From Pseudarthrobacter defluvii (GTDB lineage Bacteria > Actinomycetota > Actinomycetes > Actinomycetales > Micrococcaceae), in the NCBI RefSeq assembly GCF_030816725.1, contig NZ_JAUSYG010000001.1, forward strand, positions 3,658,001-3,722,000: 64,000 nucleotides of DNA. The letters run 5' to 3'. This document shows, piece after piece, positions 1-7,396 of the stretch (position 1 is the first letter of the stretch; every line of letters starts with the position of its first letter). The notes below the pieces were generated by a model. That model had not been told where the DNA came from and made no database searches. It saw nothing but the letters and a program-made list of their open reading frames with translations. Position numbers and translations under genes: made by a program.

Positions 1-830
1 GGGACGCCGAACAGCACGAACGGAAGGGTGAAGTTGTTGATGTGGTGCAGCATCCCGATCAGGAACGCCAGCGCCAGCGGACCCTTCAGGTATGGGAAGA
101 CCACGTACCGCAGCTTGTTCCACCACAATGCCCCGTCCAGGGCCGAAGCTTCATGCACTTCGTGGTCCACGGACTGCAGGCCGGACAGGGCCAGAAGATA
201 GATGAACGGCCAGGAGGCCCAGATCTGCACCAGGACCAGCGTCCAGAAGGTTTGGGGGCCGTTGAGCCACAGCCCAACATGGATCCCCACTGTTCCCAAC
301 GCTTCGTCCACGATGCCGCCGGGCTGGAGCATGGTCCGCCAGACGGTGGCCACCACGAAGGATGGGAGGACGTACGGGATCAGGAAGATCGAGCGGATCA
401 CTGCCCGCCCCTTGAAGGCGTTCTGGGTGGCCACTGCGGCGGCGATGCCCAGCGGCAGCGTGACCACCATGGCCAGGAGTGAGTAGCTGACGCTGAGCCA
501 GACGGCGTGCAGCAGCGGCGAAGCAGTCACAGCTTCAACGAAGTTTTCGGCTCCGATGAGCGGTGCACTGATCCACTTCCGCAGGGTGTATTGGTCCAGG
601 TTGAGGACCGACATGTAGATGCCCAGCAGGAGCGGGAGCACGATGATGATGATCATCAGGGCCCCGCCGGGGATCAACATCCAGAGCGGCCGGTTACGTT
701 CGCTCAGTCCCTTGCGGCGCTTTCCGCCCTTGTGGCCGGGCTGCTGCCCGGCGTCGTCCGCGTTCCGGGGCGCCCGGCTTGCGGCGGTATCCGCCGCAAG
801 CCGGACTTCATGTGAGGCGTCGGTTGACAT
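1..830 (-). CDS. Carbohydrate ABC transporter permease, MalF type (partial, 3' end off the window)
   Basis: Integral-membrane subunit of a sugar importer. About 276 codons are visible and the frame is still open at base 1. After a hydrophilic, charged N-terminus of about 40 residues comes a first membrane segment (LIPGGALMIIIIVLPLLLG). Further on are IRSIFLIPYVLPSFVVATVW and the permease EAA loop EASALDGALWWNKLRYVVFP, which docks on the ATPase. The ATG at 830 lies 6 nt after the stop of the binding-protein gene, and its Shine-Dalgarno AAAGGA spans the end of that gene, so the two are one operon. A second permease (MalG type) is expected beyond the window edge. The sugar substrate cannot be read from the sequence. 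Confidence 0.9.
   Translation of the reverse strand, partial: MSTDASHEVRLAADTAASRAPRNADDAGQQPGHKGGKRRKGLSERNRPLWMLIPGGALMIIIIVLPLLLGIYMSVLNLDQYTLRKWISAPLIGAENFVEAVTASPLLHAVWLSVSYSLLAMVVTLPLGIAAAVATQNAFKGRAVIRSIFLIPYVLPSFVVATVWRTMLQPGGIVDEALGTVGIHVGLWLNGPQTFWTLVLVQIWASWPFIYLLALSGLQSVDHEVHEASALDGALWWNKLRYVVFPYLKGPLALAFLIGMLHHINNFTLPFVLFGV
774..804. repeat. Perfect inverted repeat at the start of the permease gene
   Basis: Two perfectly complementary 14-base arms (774-787 and 791-804, beginning CCGGCTTGCGG) flank a 3-base loop, TAT. The hairpin sits 26-56 bases inside the permease reading frame. In mRNA it would form a very stable structure just after the permease start. Such structures between binding-protein and permease genes are known to protect the upstream message or damp permease synthesis. 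That role here is inference. Confidence 0.6.
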
Positions 831-836
831 CAGGAC

Positions 837-2195
837 TTATCCTTTGGAGGCCCGGTCCAGGGAAGCCTGGCCCTTGTTCTGGGCGTCCTTGATCCTTTGG
901 TCCAGGGCGGAGTCGTCCACCTTGCCCGCGGCCAGGTCCGGAATGGACTGGACGGTGACATTCAGGAGTGCGAGCTGGATATCGCCCCAGGCACCGGTAA
1001 AGGGGGTCGCCTTGGACTTGGCAGCGGCGTCAGCCATCGGCTTGAGCTTCGGATCGGTCAGGCTGGCGAGGGCCTCGGCGTTCGCCGGCAAATCACCGAA
1101 GATCTTTTGGTAGTTCAACTGCTCATCCTTGGACGTGATCAGCTTGATGTAGGCGAACGCGAGGTCCTTCTGCTTGGAGTAGTCGGCCACCACCAGGTTG
1201 TCACCGGAGAGGATGCTGGCGGCGTCGCCGTCGGACTTGGACTGCGTCTCACCCGGGGGGATGGTGGGCATCAGTGTGTACTCGTATTTGCCGGCTATGG
1301 CCGACTTATCGAGCGTCGGGATAGAGGTGCCAGTGGTCATCATCAGGTAGCCGGCCTTGCCGCTGGCAAAGGCCGCCACGGCGTTGCTGTTGCTCCAACC
1401 GACGGAAGCAGGGTCAACAACCTTGTCGTCGGTCAGCCAGCCGAAGTAGGTTTCGTAGGCCTTCTTGACGGCGGGATCGTCCAACTTCAGCTTGTTGCCA
1501 TCAACCAGGGGATTACCGGCCTGCACGGACATGGCCCAGATGAACTTCCAGGGATCGTAGTTGTCCTTGTAGCCGGTGGCGATGCCGTAGGTATCACCCT
1601 TGGTCATCTTCTTTGCCTGGGCTGCCAGTTCGTCCCAACTGGTGGCGGGCTTGTCGATGCCGGCCGCTGCCAGCAGGTCCTTGTTGTAGGCCATCACGAA
1701 CGGACGGCTCACGAAGGGGATGCCCGCCTGGTGGTCCTTGTCCGGACCGGAAATGCCGAGTGCGGCGGGGTTGAAGCGGTCCTTGCCGCCCACTGCCTTC
1801 CAGTCATCATCCGAGAGGGTGACGAATGCTTTGGTGGCGTAGGCCGTAGGCGTGAACGTTGTGCCGAGTCCATAAATGTCAGGGCCCTGGCCCGACACGA
1901 CCGAGGTCTGGATCCGGGTGAGCTCGTCATTGGCCGAGGCGAAGGTCTCAAATTTCACGTCGGCGCCGGTTTCAGCCTTGAACTTGGCGGCGATGTCGCT
2001 CTGCCACTGTTTCTGCTGTTCGGGGTACTGGGCCAGGACGCCGGTCAGGACATTCAGGGTCTTGCCCGTTCCGTCCACCTTTCCACCTGCATTGGAACCT
2101 CCGCCGCTTCCGGAGCCTCCGGACCCACAACCGGTCAGGGCGAGTGCTGCAGCCGTGACAATTGCCGCGAGCCCAGTAGTCGATTTAAACCTCAT
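837..2195 (-). CDS. Extracellular solute-binding lipoprotein of a sugar ABC transporter (family 1)
   Basis: Captures a sugar outside the membrane and delivers it to the permease encoded just downstream. The 452-residue product begins MRFKSTTGLAAIV and has a lipoprotein signal peptide with lipobox LTGC (Cys near residue 22), followed by a Gly/Ser-rich tether. The body is a typical family 1 binding protein, with the motif IYGLGTTFTPTAYA and a long C-terminal lobe. I chose the ATG at 2195, 33 bases inside a longer open frame, because AGGAG lies just upstream of it. The gene is divergent from a LacI-type regulator, and its promoter is overlapped by likely operators, so sugar-induced derepression is expected. 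The substrate is not identifiable. Confidence 0.92.
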   Translation of the reverse strand: MRFKSTTGLAAIVTAAALALTGCGSGGSGSGGGSNAGGKVDGTGKTLNVLTGVLAQYPEQQKQWQSDIAAKFKAETGADVKFETFASANDELTRIQTSVVSGQGPDIYGLGTTFTPTAYATKAFVTLSDDDWKAVGGKDRFNPAALGISGPDKDHQAGIPFVSRPFVMAYNKDLLAAAGIDKPATSWDELAAQAKKMTKGDTYGIATGYKDNYDPWKFIWAMSVQAGNPLVDGNKLKLDDPAVKKAYETYFGWLTDDKVVDPASVGWSNSNAVAAFASGKAGYLMMTTGTSIPTLDKSAIAGKYEYTLMPTIPPGETQSKSDGDAASILSGDNLVVADYSKQKDLAFAYIKLITSKDEQLNYQKIFGDLPANAEALASLTDPKLKPMADAAAKSKATPFTGAWGDIQLALLNVTVQSIPDLAAGKVDDSALDQRIKDAQNKGQASLDRASKG

Positions 2196-2270
2196 TGTTT
2201 TTCTCCTCTTGGACACCCGCATGGCCACATCCGTCCTGTGGCGGAGATCACTGCAGGCGACTCGAAATTC

Positions 2271-2299
2271 AGTCTAGGAAGGTGGCAAGCCGGTGGCAA
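2271..2299 (-). promoter_or_regulatory. Predicted sigma-70-type promoter of the sugar transporter operon
   Basis: On the minus strand a -35 element TTGCCA (2299-2294) and a -10 element TAGACT (2276-2271) are separated by exactly 17 bases. They lie 76-104 bases upstream of the binding-protein start. The -35 box is itself half of the adjacent LacI operator, giving a simple repression geometry. The start site has not been mapped. Confidence 0.55.
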
Positions 2300-2319
2300 G
2301 CGGTTGCCAAAAGTTGCCA
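2282..2319. promoter_or_regulatory. LacI-family operator cluster
   Basis: The core is TGGCAAGCGGTTGCCA at 2294-2309, a 16-base near-palindrome with the C-G centre typical of LacI-family operators. Extra half-sites flank it: TGGCAAGC at 2283-2290 and GTTGCCA at 2313-2319. The cluster lies between the divergent transporter operon and the LacI-type gene and overlaps the transporter -35 box. The regulator at 2416-3468 is the obvious ligand-responsive partner. Confidence 0.65.
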
Positions 2320-2415
2320 TAAATGCTCAGATAGAGGCAACAGGTATCCAGTGGCGCGCAGCCTTGGACGCCCCGCACGGCCGGCGACTCCGGTCCGCAA
2401 GGAAAGGCCGCAGCG

Positions 2416-3468
2416 ATGGCAGCACCCAAATCAAATGCGTCACGCCAGCCCGGCCTGGACCTCGCCGGGCAGCGGGACCGGCCACCCACCATCCGCGACG
2501 TCGCTGAACTTGCAGGCGTCGCTACCTCCACCGTGTCACGGGCCCTTGCCCGGCCGGAACGGGTAAACCCGCGCACCAGGGTCCGGATCGAAGAGGCCGC
2601 TGCGCAGCTCAACTACGTACCCAGCTCGCAGGCACGCGGGCTCAGTTCGGGACGGACGAATGCGGTGGCGGTGCTGGTGCCGGACATCACCAATCCGTTC
2701 TACTTCGACATCATCCGGGGCACCCAGCACCAGCTCAAGGCTGCTGGCGTCACCCAACTCCTGGTGGACACCGAGGAGTCCAGCGAGATGGAACTGGACG
2801 CACTGCACAAGATGCGCAAGTCCGCCGACGGGTTCATCCTTGCCGCCTCGCGCCTGTCGGACGCCCAGCTGGCAGAAGTGTCGCAGTCGCAGCCCCTGGT
2901 GACGTTCAACCGGGCATCCACCAGCGCCCCAACGGTCATGATCGATACCCCGTCCGCCATTATCCAGGCCCTGGAACACCTGGCCTCGCTGGGGCATCAC
3001 AAAGTCTGTTACGTCGCCGGCCCGCCAACTTCTTGGTCCAACCAGATGCGGTGGAAGGTCTTCGAGGAGGACGCAACCAAGCGTGGCATGGAAGTGCACC
3101 GGATTGGCCCCTACACCCCCAAGACCACGTCGGGCGCTGCCGCCGCCGACGCAGCGGTCAGGACCGGGGCAACGGCCTGCATCGTCTTCAATGACCTGCT
3201 GGCCATCGGCATGCTGCAGCGCCTGCAGGCCCGGGGCATCCGGGTCCCGGCTGACATGAGCATCATCGGCTCGGACGATATTTTCGGCGCGGACTTCTGC
3301 AACCCGCCGCTGACCACCATCTCCAGCCCCATTGAGCAGGCAGGCAGGGTGGCAGTGTCCATGCTGTTGGCCCAGCTCAACCCGCTGTCGGGAAGCGCCT
3401 CCCGCCAGCTGGCCGTCATGCCCACCCACCTGACCATCCGGGAATCAACGGGGCCTGCCCCGACCTAA
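2416..3468 (+). CDS. LacI family transcriptional regulator
   Basis: Ligand-responsive repressor of 350 residues. The N-terminal helix-turn-helix (about residues 25-80) reads TIRDVAELAGVATSTVSRAL, followed by the hinge ending LNYVPSSQARGL. The rest is a periplasmic-binding-protein-like sugar-sensing domain with the usual VPDITNPFYF start and ADMSIIGSDD near the C-terminus. It is divergent from the ABC transporter operon across a 220-base region with matching operators, so it most likely controls that operon and itself. The effector sugar is unknown. The start has a GGAAAGG Shine-Dalgarno about 8 bases upstream. Confidence 0.93.
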   Translation: MAAPKSNASRQPGLDLAGQRDRPPTIRDVAELAGVATSTVSRALARPERVNPRTRVRIEEAAAQLNYVPSSQARGLSSGRTNAVAVLVPDITNPFYFDIIRGTQHQLKAAGVTQLLVDTEESSEMELDALHKMRKSADGFILAASRLSDAQLAEVSQSQPLVTFNRASTSAPTVMIDTPSAIIQALEHLASLGHHKVCYVAGPPTSWSNQMRWKVFEEDATKRGMEVHRIGPYTPKTTSGAAAADAAVRTGATACIVFNDLLAIGMLQRLQARGIRVPADMSIIGSDDIFGADFCNPPLTTISSPIEQAGRVAVSMLLAQLNPLSGSASRQLAVMPTHLTIRESTGPAPT

Positions 3469-3757
3469 CCGCCACCACGGTCCGCGGTGGGTACGGGTGG
3501 CACCCATCGGAGCAACCTGCGGGACACCCAAGGCTGAGGGGACACCCATTACCGGCCCGTAGCCTACCGGCTGCTTACGGCGTCGGAGCATACTTGACCC
3601 GCCACTCGAATTGATGGACGAAAGAGACGTCCCACCGCACCCTCACCGGCAGTTCCCGGGGGTTCTGCCGGCATCCCGCTGCAGGACGGGGAACATCCCC
3701 ACCGCTCGCAGCCCTTGGACAGAAGACACCGGTCTCGAAAAGGGGTAAAGATCAACG

Positions 3758-4294
3758 ATGAACCGCACCAAGACGGGGATGCTGTCCGTAGCCTCCGCTG
3801 CCGTGCTTGCCCTGGGAGTTGCTCCCGGAACCGCCCTGGCCCACGGAGGATCCGGGCACGGGGGCTCCGACAACAGCGACGACTGGCGGCACAATGACGA
3901 CCAGCGCCGGCTGGTCAGGGTCCTGCGCGACGTAACCGACGACTACCGCTGGCTGGAGAACGCGGAGGCGGACGGCTACCAAAAGATCACCGAATGCATC
4001 GACAAGCCCGGAGTGGGGGCCATGGGCTTCCACTACGCCAAGCCGGAACGGATCGATGACAAGACCCAGGCCCGCAAGCCCGAGGTCCTGGTGTACATGC
4101 CCGACGAGGACGGGGAGTACGAGCTGGTGGCGGCCGAATTCATCTCCACAGCGGCCGACCGTCCTGAGCTCGCCGGCCTCGATTTCGAGGACGGGCCGTT
4201 CCCCGGCTCATTCGCGCTTCACGCGTGGATCTGGCGGGACAACCCGGACGGTATGTTCGCTTCCTACAACCCGGACCTCAGCTGCCCGAAGTAA
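3758..4294 (+). CDS. Secreted protein of unknown function
   Basis: A 178-residue exported protein. Residues 1-28 form a Sec signal peptide ending in ALA; the mature protein begins with a His/Gly-rich stretch (HGGSGHGGSDNSDD). No domain I can name follows. Visible features are a charged helix (DDQRRLVRVLRDVTDDYRW), then GVGAMGFHYAKPE and a C-terminal SFALHAWIWRDNPDGMFASY segment with one C-terminal cysteine paired with CIDKPG upstream. The His-rich mature N-terminus could bind a metal, but this is only a suggestion. The gene stands alone, with AGGGG before its ATG and a strong terminator after it. Confidence 0.7.
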   Translation: MNRTKTGMLSVASAAVLALGVAPGTALAHGGSGHGGSDNSDDWRHNDDQRRLVRVLRDVTDDYRWLENAEADGYQKITECIDKPGVGAMGFHYAKPERIDDKTQARKPEVLVYMPDEDGEYELVAAEFISTAADRPELAGLDFEDGPFPGSFALHAWIWRDNPDGMFASYNPDLSCPK

Positions 4295-4326
4295 CTCCGC
4301 AAAGGACGCGGCCGGCCCACGCAAAA

Positions 4327-4371
4327 GGCGGGCGGACGACGGCGGGAGCCACCCGCCGTCGTCCGCCCGCC
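4327..4371. terminator. Bidirectional terminator hairpin between convergent genes
   Basis: A perfect 20-base stem (4327-4346 with 4352-4371) and a 5-base loop lie between the convergent secreted-protein and monooxygenase genes. Its core GGACGACGGCGGG recurs in the terminators at 9025 and, in part, 47184. Confidence 0.8.
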
Positions 4372-4385
4372 CTTCAATGGAGTGC

Positions 4386-5633
4386 TTAGGCCCCCACGAG
4401 CTTGGCGCCGGCCGGCACCTCGGCGGGAACGCCGGGCTCATCGCGGCCGTACAGCCAGTCGTTGTACTGGAAGTTGTTGTCACCGCGGCTCTTGAACAGC
4501 ATGTTCCGCAAAACGCGGGCCACGCCGTCCACGTGCCAGGATTCACCCCAGATGCGGGCGGTGCGCTGGACGCGGGCGGTGCGGGCTGCGCGGGCATCGT
4601 TGAAGTCGCGGAAGGCAGCTTCCCAGGCACCGGCGTCCATCCCTTCGGGCGTGAACACGCGGTTGCTGGCCACATCCTGCAGCACTGCCGCGTCCTCCAG
4701 CGCCTGGCAGGCGCCCTGGGCCAGGTACTGCAGCATGGGGTGCGCGGCGTCGCCAATGAGAGCCATCCGGCCGGAAACCCAGTTCTCGATGGGGTTGCGG
4801 TCGTACATGGGCCAGCGGATGCCCGTGGCCAGGTTCTTCAGGGCTTCCTGCACGGCGGGGACGCAGTCCTTGTAGGCCGCCTGGAGTTCGTCCACGCCGC
4901 CGTACTGCTCTTCACCGCGTTCGAACGACGGGGATTTGAACACTGCCACGGTGTTGAGCAGCTGGCCCTTCCGGAGCGGGTACTGGACCAGGTGGCAGTT
5001 CGGGCCGAGGTAGACGATCACGTCTTCCAGGTCGGCCGCAGGGGTCTCCTCCGTGATGGGCACGGTGCCGCGGTACGCCACGTAGGCGGAGTTGACGGGG
5101 CCGTCATTGGCAACGGTGCCGCGGAGGGTGGACTTCAGTCCGTCGGCAGCCAGGATGGCGTCGGCTTCGAAGACTTCACCCTTGGCGCTGTACGCGCGGG
5201 CCCGGTCGCCGTCCGTTTCCACTTTCTGCACCAGGACGTCGTTCACCAGGGTGACGCCGGCTTCCTGGCAGGCTTCGAGCAGGATCCGGTGCAGGTCGCT
5301 GCGGTGGATCACCACGTAGGGGGCGCCGTAGCGCTCCTCGAACTCGCCGCCCAGGGTCTGCCGGGTGAGTTCCTCGCCGGTGATCGCGTCGCGGAACACC
5401 AGGTGCTTGGGCTGGACGCCGATTTCCAGCGCCTTCTCCAGCAGGCCCCAGCGTTTGAGGACACGGGAGGCGTTCGGGGCCATCTGCAGGCCTGCGCCCA
5501 CTTCACCGAAGGCGGGGGCCACTTCAACCAGGGTGACGTCGGCGCCGTTCTCGCGCAGCGCCAGCGCACCGGCGAGCCCGGCCATGCCGCCGCCCACCAC
5601 GAGGACGTCGGTGGACGCTTTGACGTTAGACAT
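4386..5633 (-). CDS. 3-hydroxybenzoate 6-hydroxylase (FAD monooxygenase)
   Basis: Converts 3-hydroxybenzoate to gentisate with NAD(P)H and O2, feeding the gentisate operon on the other side. The 415-residue protein has the FAD-binding VVGGGMAGLAGALAL near residue 12, the GLKS DG-motif region mid-protein, and the second FAD motif RMALIGDAAHPMLQYLAQGA. The segment YDRNPIENW-V-GRM and the tail DWLYG match the 3-hydroxybenzoate 6-hydroxylase branch rather than generic salicylate hydroxylases, as far as I recall that family. The ATG overlaps by 8 bases the stop of a truncated transporter frame upstream, the remains of a former transporter-hydroxylase operon. Its present promoter is unclear. Confidence 0.85.
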   Translation of the reverse strand: MSNVKASTDVLVVGGGMAGLAGALALRENGADVTLVEVAPAFGEVGAGLQMAPNASRVLKRWGLLEKALEIGVQPKHLVFRDAITGEELTRQTLGGEFEERYGAPYVVIHRSDLHRILLEACQEAGVTLVNDVLVQKVETDGDRARAYSAKGEVFEADAILAADGLKSTLRGTVANDGPVNSAYVAYRGTVPITEETPAADLEDVIVYLGPNCHLVQYPLRKGQLLNTVAVFKSPSFERGEEQYGGVDELQAAYKDCVPAVQEALKNLATGIRWPMYDRNPIENWVSGRMALIGDAAHPMLQYLAQGACQALEDAAVLQDVASNRVFTPEGMDAGAWEAAFRDFNDARAARTARVQRTARIWGESWHVDGVARVLRNMLFKSRGDNNFQYNDWLYGRDEPGVPAEVPAGAKLVGA

Positions 5634-6012
5634 TGGAAACTCCTACTGCTGTTGATTTCTTGATTTTGATGCCGACTGCTGCGATCAGGACTGCTGCCGC
5701 TGCGGCTGCTCCGGCAAATGCCAGGAAGTTCGAGTTGACGCCCAGGCCCGCTGCGAGCAGGAGCCCGCCGGCCTGCGGTGCGGCCACGGCCCCGATCCGG
5801 CCCACGCCGAGCGCCCAGCCCAGGGCGGTGCCGCGCAGGTGCGCCGGGTAGTGGCTGGCCACGGCGGCGATGATCAGGCACTGGGTGCCATGGGTTCCCA
5901 CGCCGGCAAGCACCAGCATGAAATAGACGACGGCGACGGGCGGCCCGGTCACCAGGACCAGCAATCCGATGGCGGCCACGGCCGCTGCCGCGATTGCGGT
6001 GCGTGGCCACCC
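5626..6012 (-). pseudogene. Truncated aromatic-acid MFS transporter (C-terminal remnant)
   Basis: Only about the last 130 residues of an MFS aromatic-acid/H+ symporter remain. They include VYFMLVLAGVGTHGTQ, the loop YPAHLRGTALGW-LGVGRIGA, and the last membrane helices. Family members are usually about 440-460 residues, so the first eight or so membrane segments are missing. No convincing start or Shine-Dalgarno precedes it, and the frame runs without a stop into unrelated sequence near 6015. The coordinate of the break is approximate. An intact version would have imported 3-hydroxybenzoate or gentisate for the neighbouring pathway. Confidence 0.75.
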
Positions 6013-6020
6013 CGGTAGCC

Positions 6021-6131
6021 AGGTTCCGGCCGCTGTTCGACGCAGGGCTGGTGGGCGTGATGATGGAAACCCGGCGCCAGCTGGAGCTGGACATCGCAGC
6101 CAATCCGGTGGACGGCTCGGCAGGAAACTGA
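6021..6131 (+). pseudogene. C-terminal remnant of a second gene, possibly the pathway regulator
   Basis: A short plus-strand frame with protein-like composition, reading RFRPLFDAGLVGVMMETRR and then QLELDIAANPVDGSAGN before TGA at 6129-6131. There is no start or ribosome site. It abuts the broken transporter head to head. This fits the tail of a divergent regulator, perhaps IclR family, whose N-terminal part was lost in the same event. Family assignment from 37 residues is weak. Confidence 0.4.
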
Positions 6132-6160
6132 GGGTCTTGTGCAGGACACGCAGGCTGCAA

Positions 6161-6177
6161 ATTCTGTCAGACAGAAT
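6161..6177. promoter_or_regulatory. Perfect 17-base palindromic operator upstream of the gentisate operon
   Basis: ATTCTGTCAGACAGAAT is a perfect palindrome around a central A, 77 bases before the gentisate dioxygenase start. The ATTC...GAAT outer bases resemble sites reported for the IclR-type gentisate regulator GenR of Corynebacterium (from memory). A GntR/FadR-type protein could also bind such a site. Confidence 0.6.
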
Positions 6178-6253
6178 ATGTTGGAGATCACAGGCCCGCG
6201 CTCCTTAAGGTCGAATCCACGTCGCAGTCAGTCCGCACGCAAGGAGAAGGCCA

Positions 6254-7396
6254 GTGTCCATCAGCGCTGAAAACCAAACGCACGAATCCGTGGCGCAGGA
6301 ACACCACGTTCCCGAGCCCACCCCCGAGGAGGCTGCCCAGCTTGAGCAGCTGTACAAGGACTTCAACAAGGAAAACCTGATCCCGCTGTGGACCGAGATC
6401 GCGGACCTGATGCCGATGGTCCCGTCCCCCAAGGCCGTACCGCACGTATGGCGGTGGGATGACCTGTACCCGCTGGCTGCCCGTGCCGGGGACCTGGTGC
6501 CCGTGGGCCGCGGCGGGGAGCGCCGGGCCATCGCGCTGGCCAACCCCGGCCTGGCCGGCACCCCGTACGCCACCCCCACCCTCTGGGCTGCCATCCAGTA
6601 CCTGGGCGGCCGCGAAACCGCCCCCGAGCACCGCCACTCCCAGAACGCCTTCCGCTTCGTCGTCGAGGGTGAGGGCGTGTGGACCGTGGTGAACGGTGAT
6701 CCCGTACGCATGTCCCGCGGCGACTTCCTGCTCACCCCGGGCTGGAACTTCCACGGCCACCACAACGACACCGATGAGCCCATGGCCTGGATCGACGGCC
6801 TGGACATCCCGTTCGTCCACTACGCCGACGCCGGGTTCTTCGAGTTCGGCACCGAGCGCGTCACCGACGAGGCCACCCCCGACATCTCCCGGTCCGAGCG
6901 GCTCTGGGCCCACCCCGGCCTGCGCCCGCTCTCCGGACTGGAGAACACCACCAACTCCCCCATCGCCGCGTACCGGTGGAAGTACACCGACGCCGCCCTG
7001 CGCGAGCAACTGCTCCTGGAGGACGAGGGCCACCCCGCCACCGTTTCCCAGGGCCACGCCGCCATCCGGTACACCAACCCCACCACCGGCGGGGATGTCA
7101 TGCCCACCATCCGCGCGGAGTTCCACCGCCTGCGGGCCGGCGCCTGGACCGAGACCGTCCGCGAGGTGGGCTCCAGCGTCTGGCAGGTCTTCGAAGGCAC
7201 CGGCACCGTGACCCTCAACGGCGAAACAAGGGTCCTGGCCAAGGGCGACCTGTTCGTGGTCCCGTCCTGGGCAGCCTGGTCCCTGCAGGCAGAAGCTGGT
7301 TCACAAACGGAGTTTGATTTGTTCCGGTTCAGCGACGCCCCCATCTTTGAGCGCCTGAACTTCAACCGCACCTACATCGAAGGACGCACCAAGTAA
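6254..7396 (+). CDS. Gentisate 1,2-dioxygenase
   Basis: Opens the ring of gentisate to maleylpyruvate using Fe(II) and O2. The 380-residue protein has two cupin domains. The N-terminal one carries the metal site region EHRHSQNAFRFVVEGEG (about residues 119-135) and GWNFHGHHND. The second cupin (about 280-360) includes VFEGTGTVTLNGE. The GTG start follows AAGGAGAAGGCCA. It is first in a three-gene operon; its stop overlaps the next start (TAATG). The operon order dioxygenase, hydrolase, isomerase defines the gentisate pathway. Control is probably through the palindrome at 6161. Confidence 0.92.
   Translation: MSISAENQTHESVAQEHHVPEPTPEEAAQLEQLYKDFNKENLIPLWTEIADLMPMVPSPKAVPHVWRWDDLYPLAARAGDLVPVGRGGERRAIALANPGLAGTPYATPTLWAAIQYLGGRETAPEHRHSQNAFRFVVEGEGVWTVVNGDPVRMSRGDFLLTPGWNFHGHHNDTDEPMAWIDGLDIPFVHYADAGFFEFGTERVTDEATPDISRSERLWAHPGLRPLSGLENTTNSPIAAYRWKYTDAALREQLLLEDEGHPATVSQGHAAIRYTNPTTGGDVMPTIRAEFHRLRAGAWTETVREVGSSVWQVFEGTGTVTLNGETRVLAKGDLFVVPSWAAWSLQAEAGSQTEFDLFRFSDAPIFERLNFNRTYIEGRTK

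Noticed and set aside
897..2507. A 536-codon plus-strand frame across the sugar-binding protein gene
   Set aside because: Antisense shadow. It crosses the divergent promoter region and the start of the LacI-type gene.
3564..3894. Small minus-strand frames upstream of the secreted-protein gene
   Set aside because: No ribosome site or protein-like pattern, and they overlap the start of the secreted-protein gene on the other strand.
4056..5663. A 535-codon plus-strand frame across the 3-hydroxybenzoate hydroxylase
   Set aside because: The flavin motifs on the minus strand show which strand codes; the frame also runs through the terminator at 4327.
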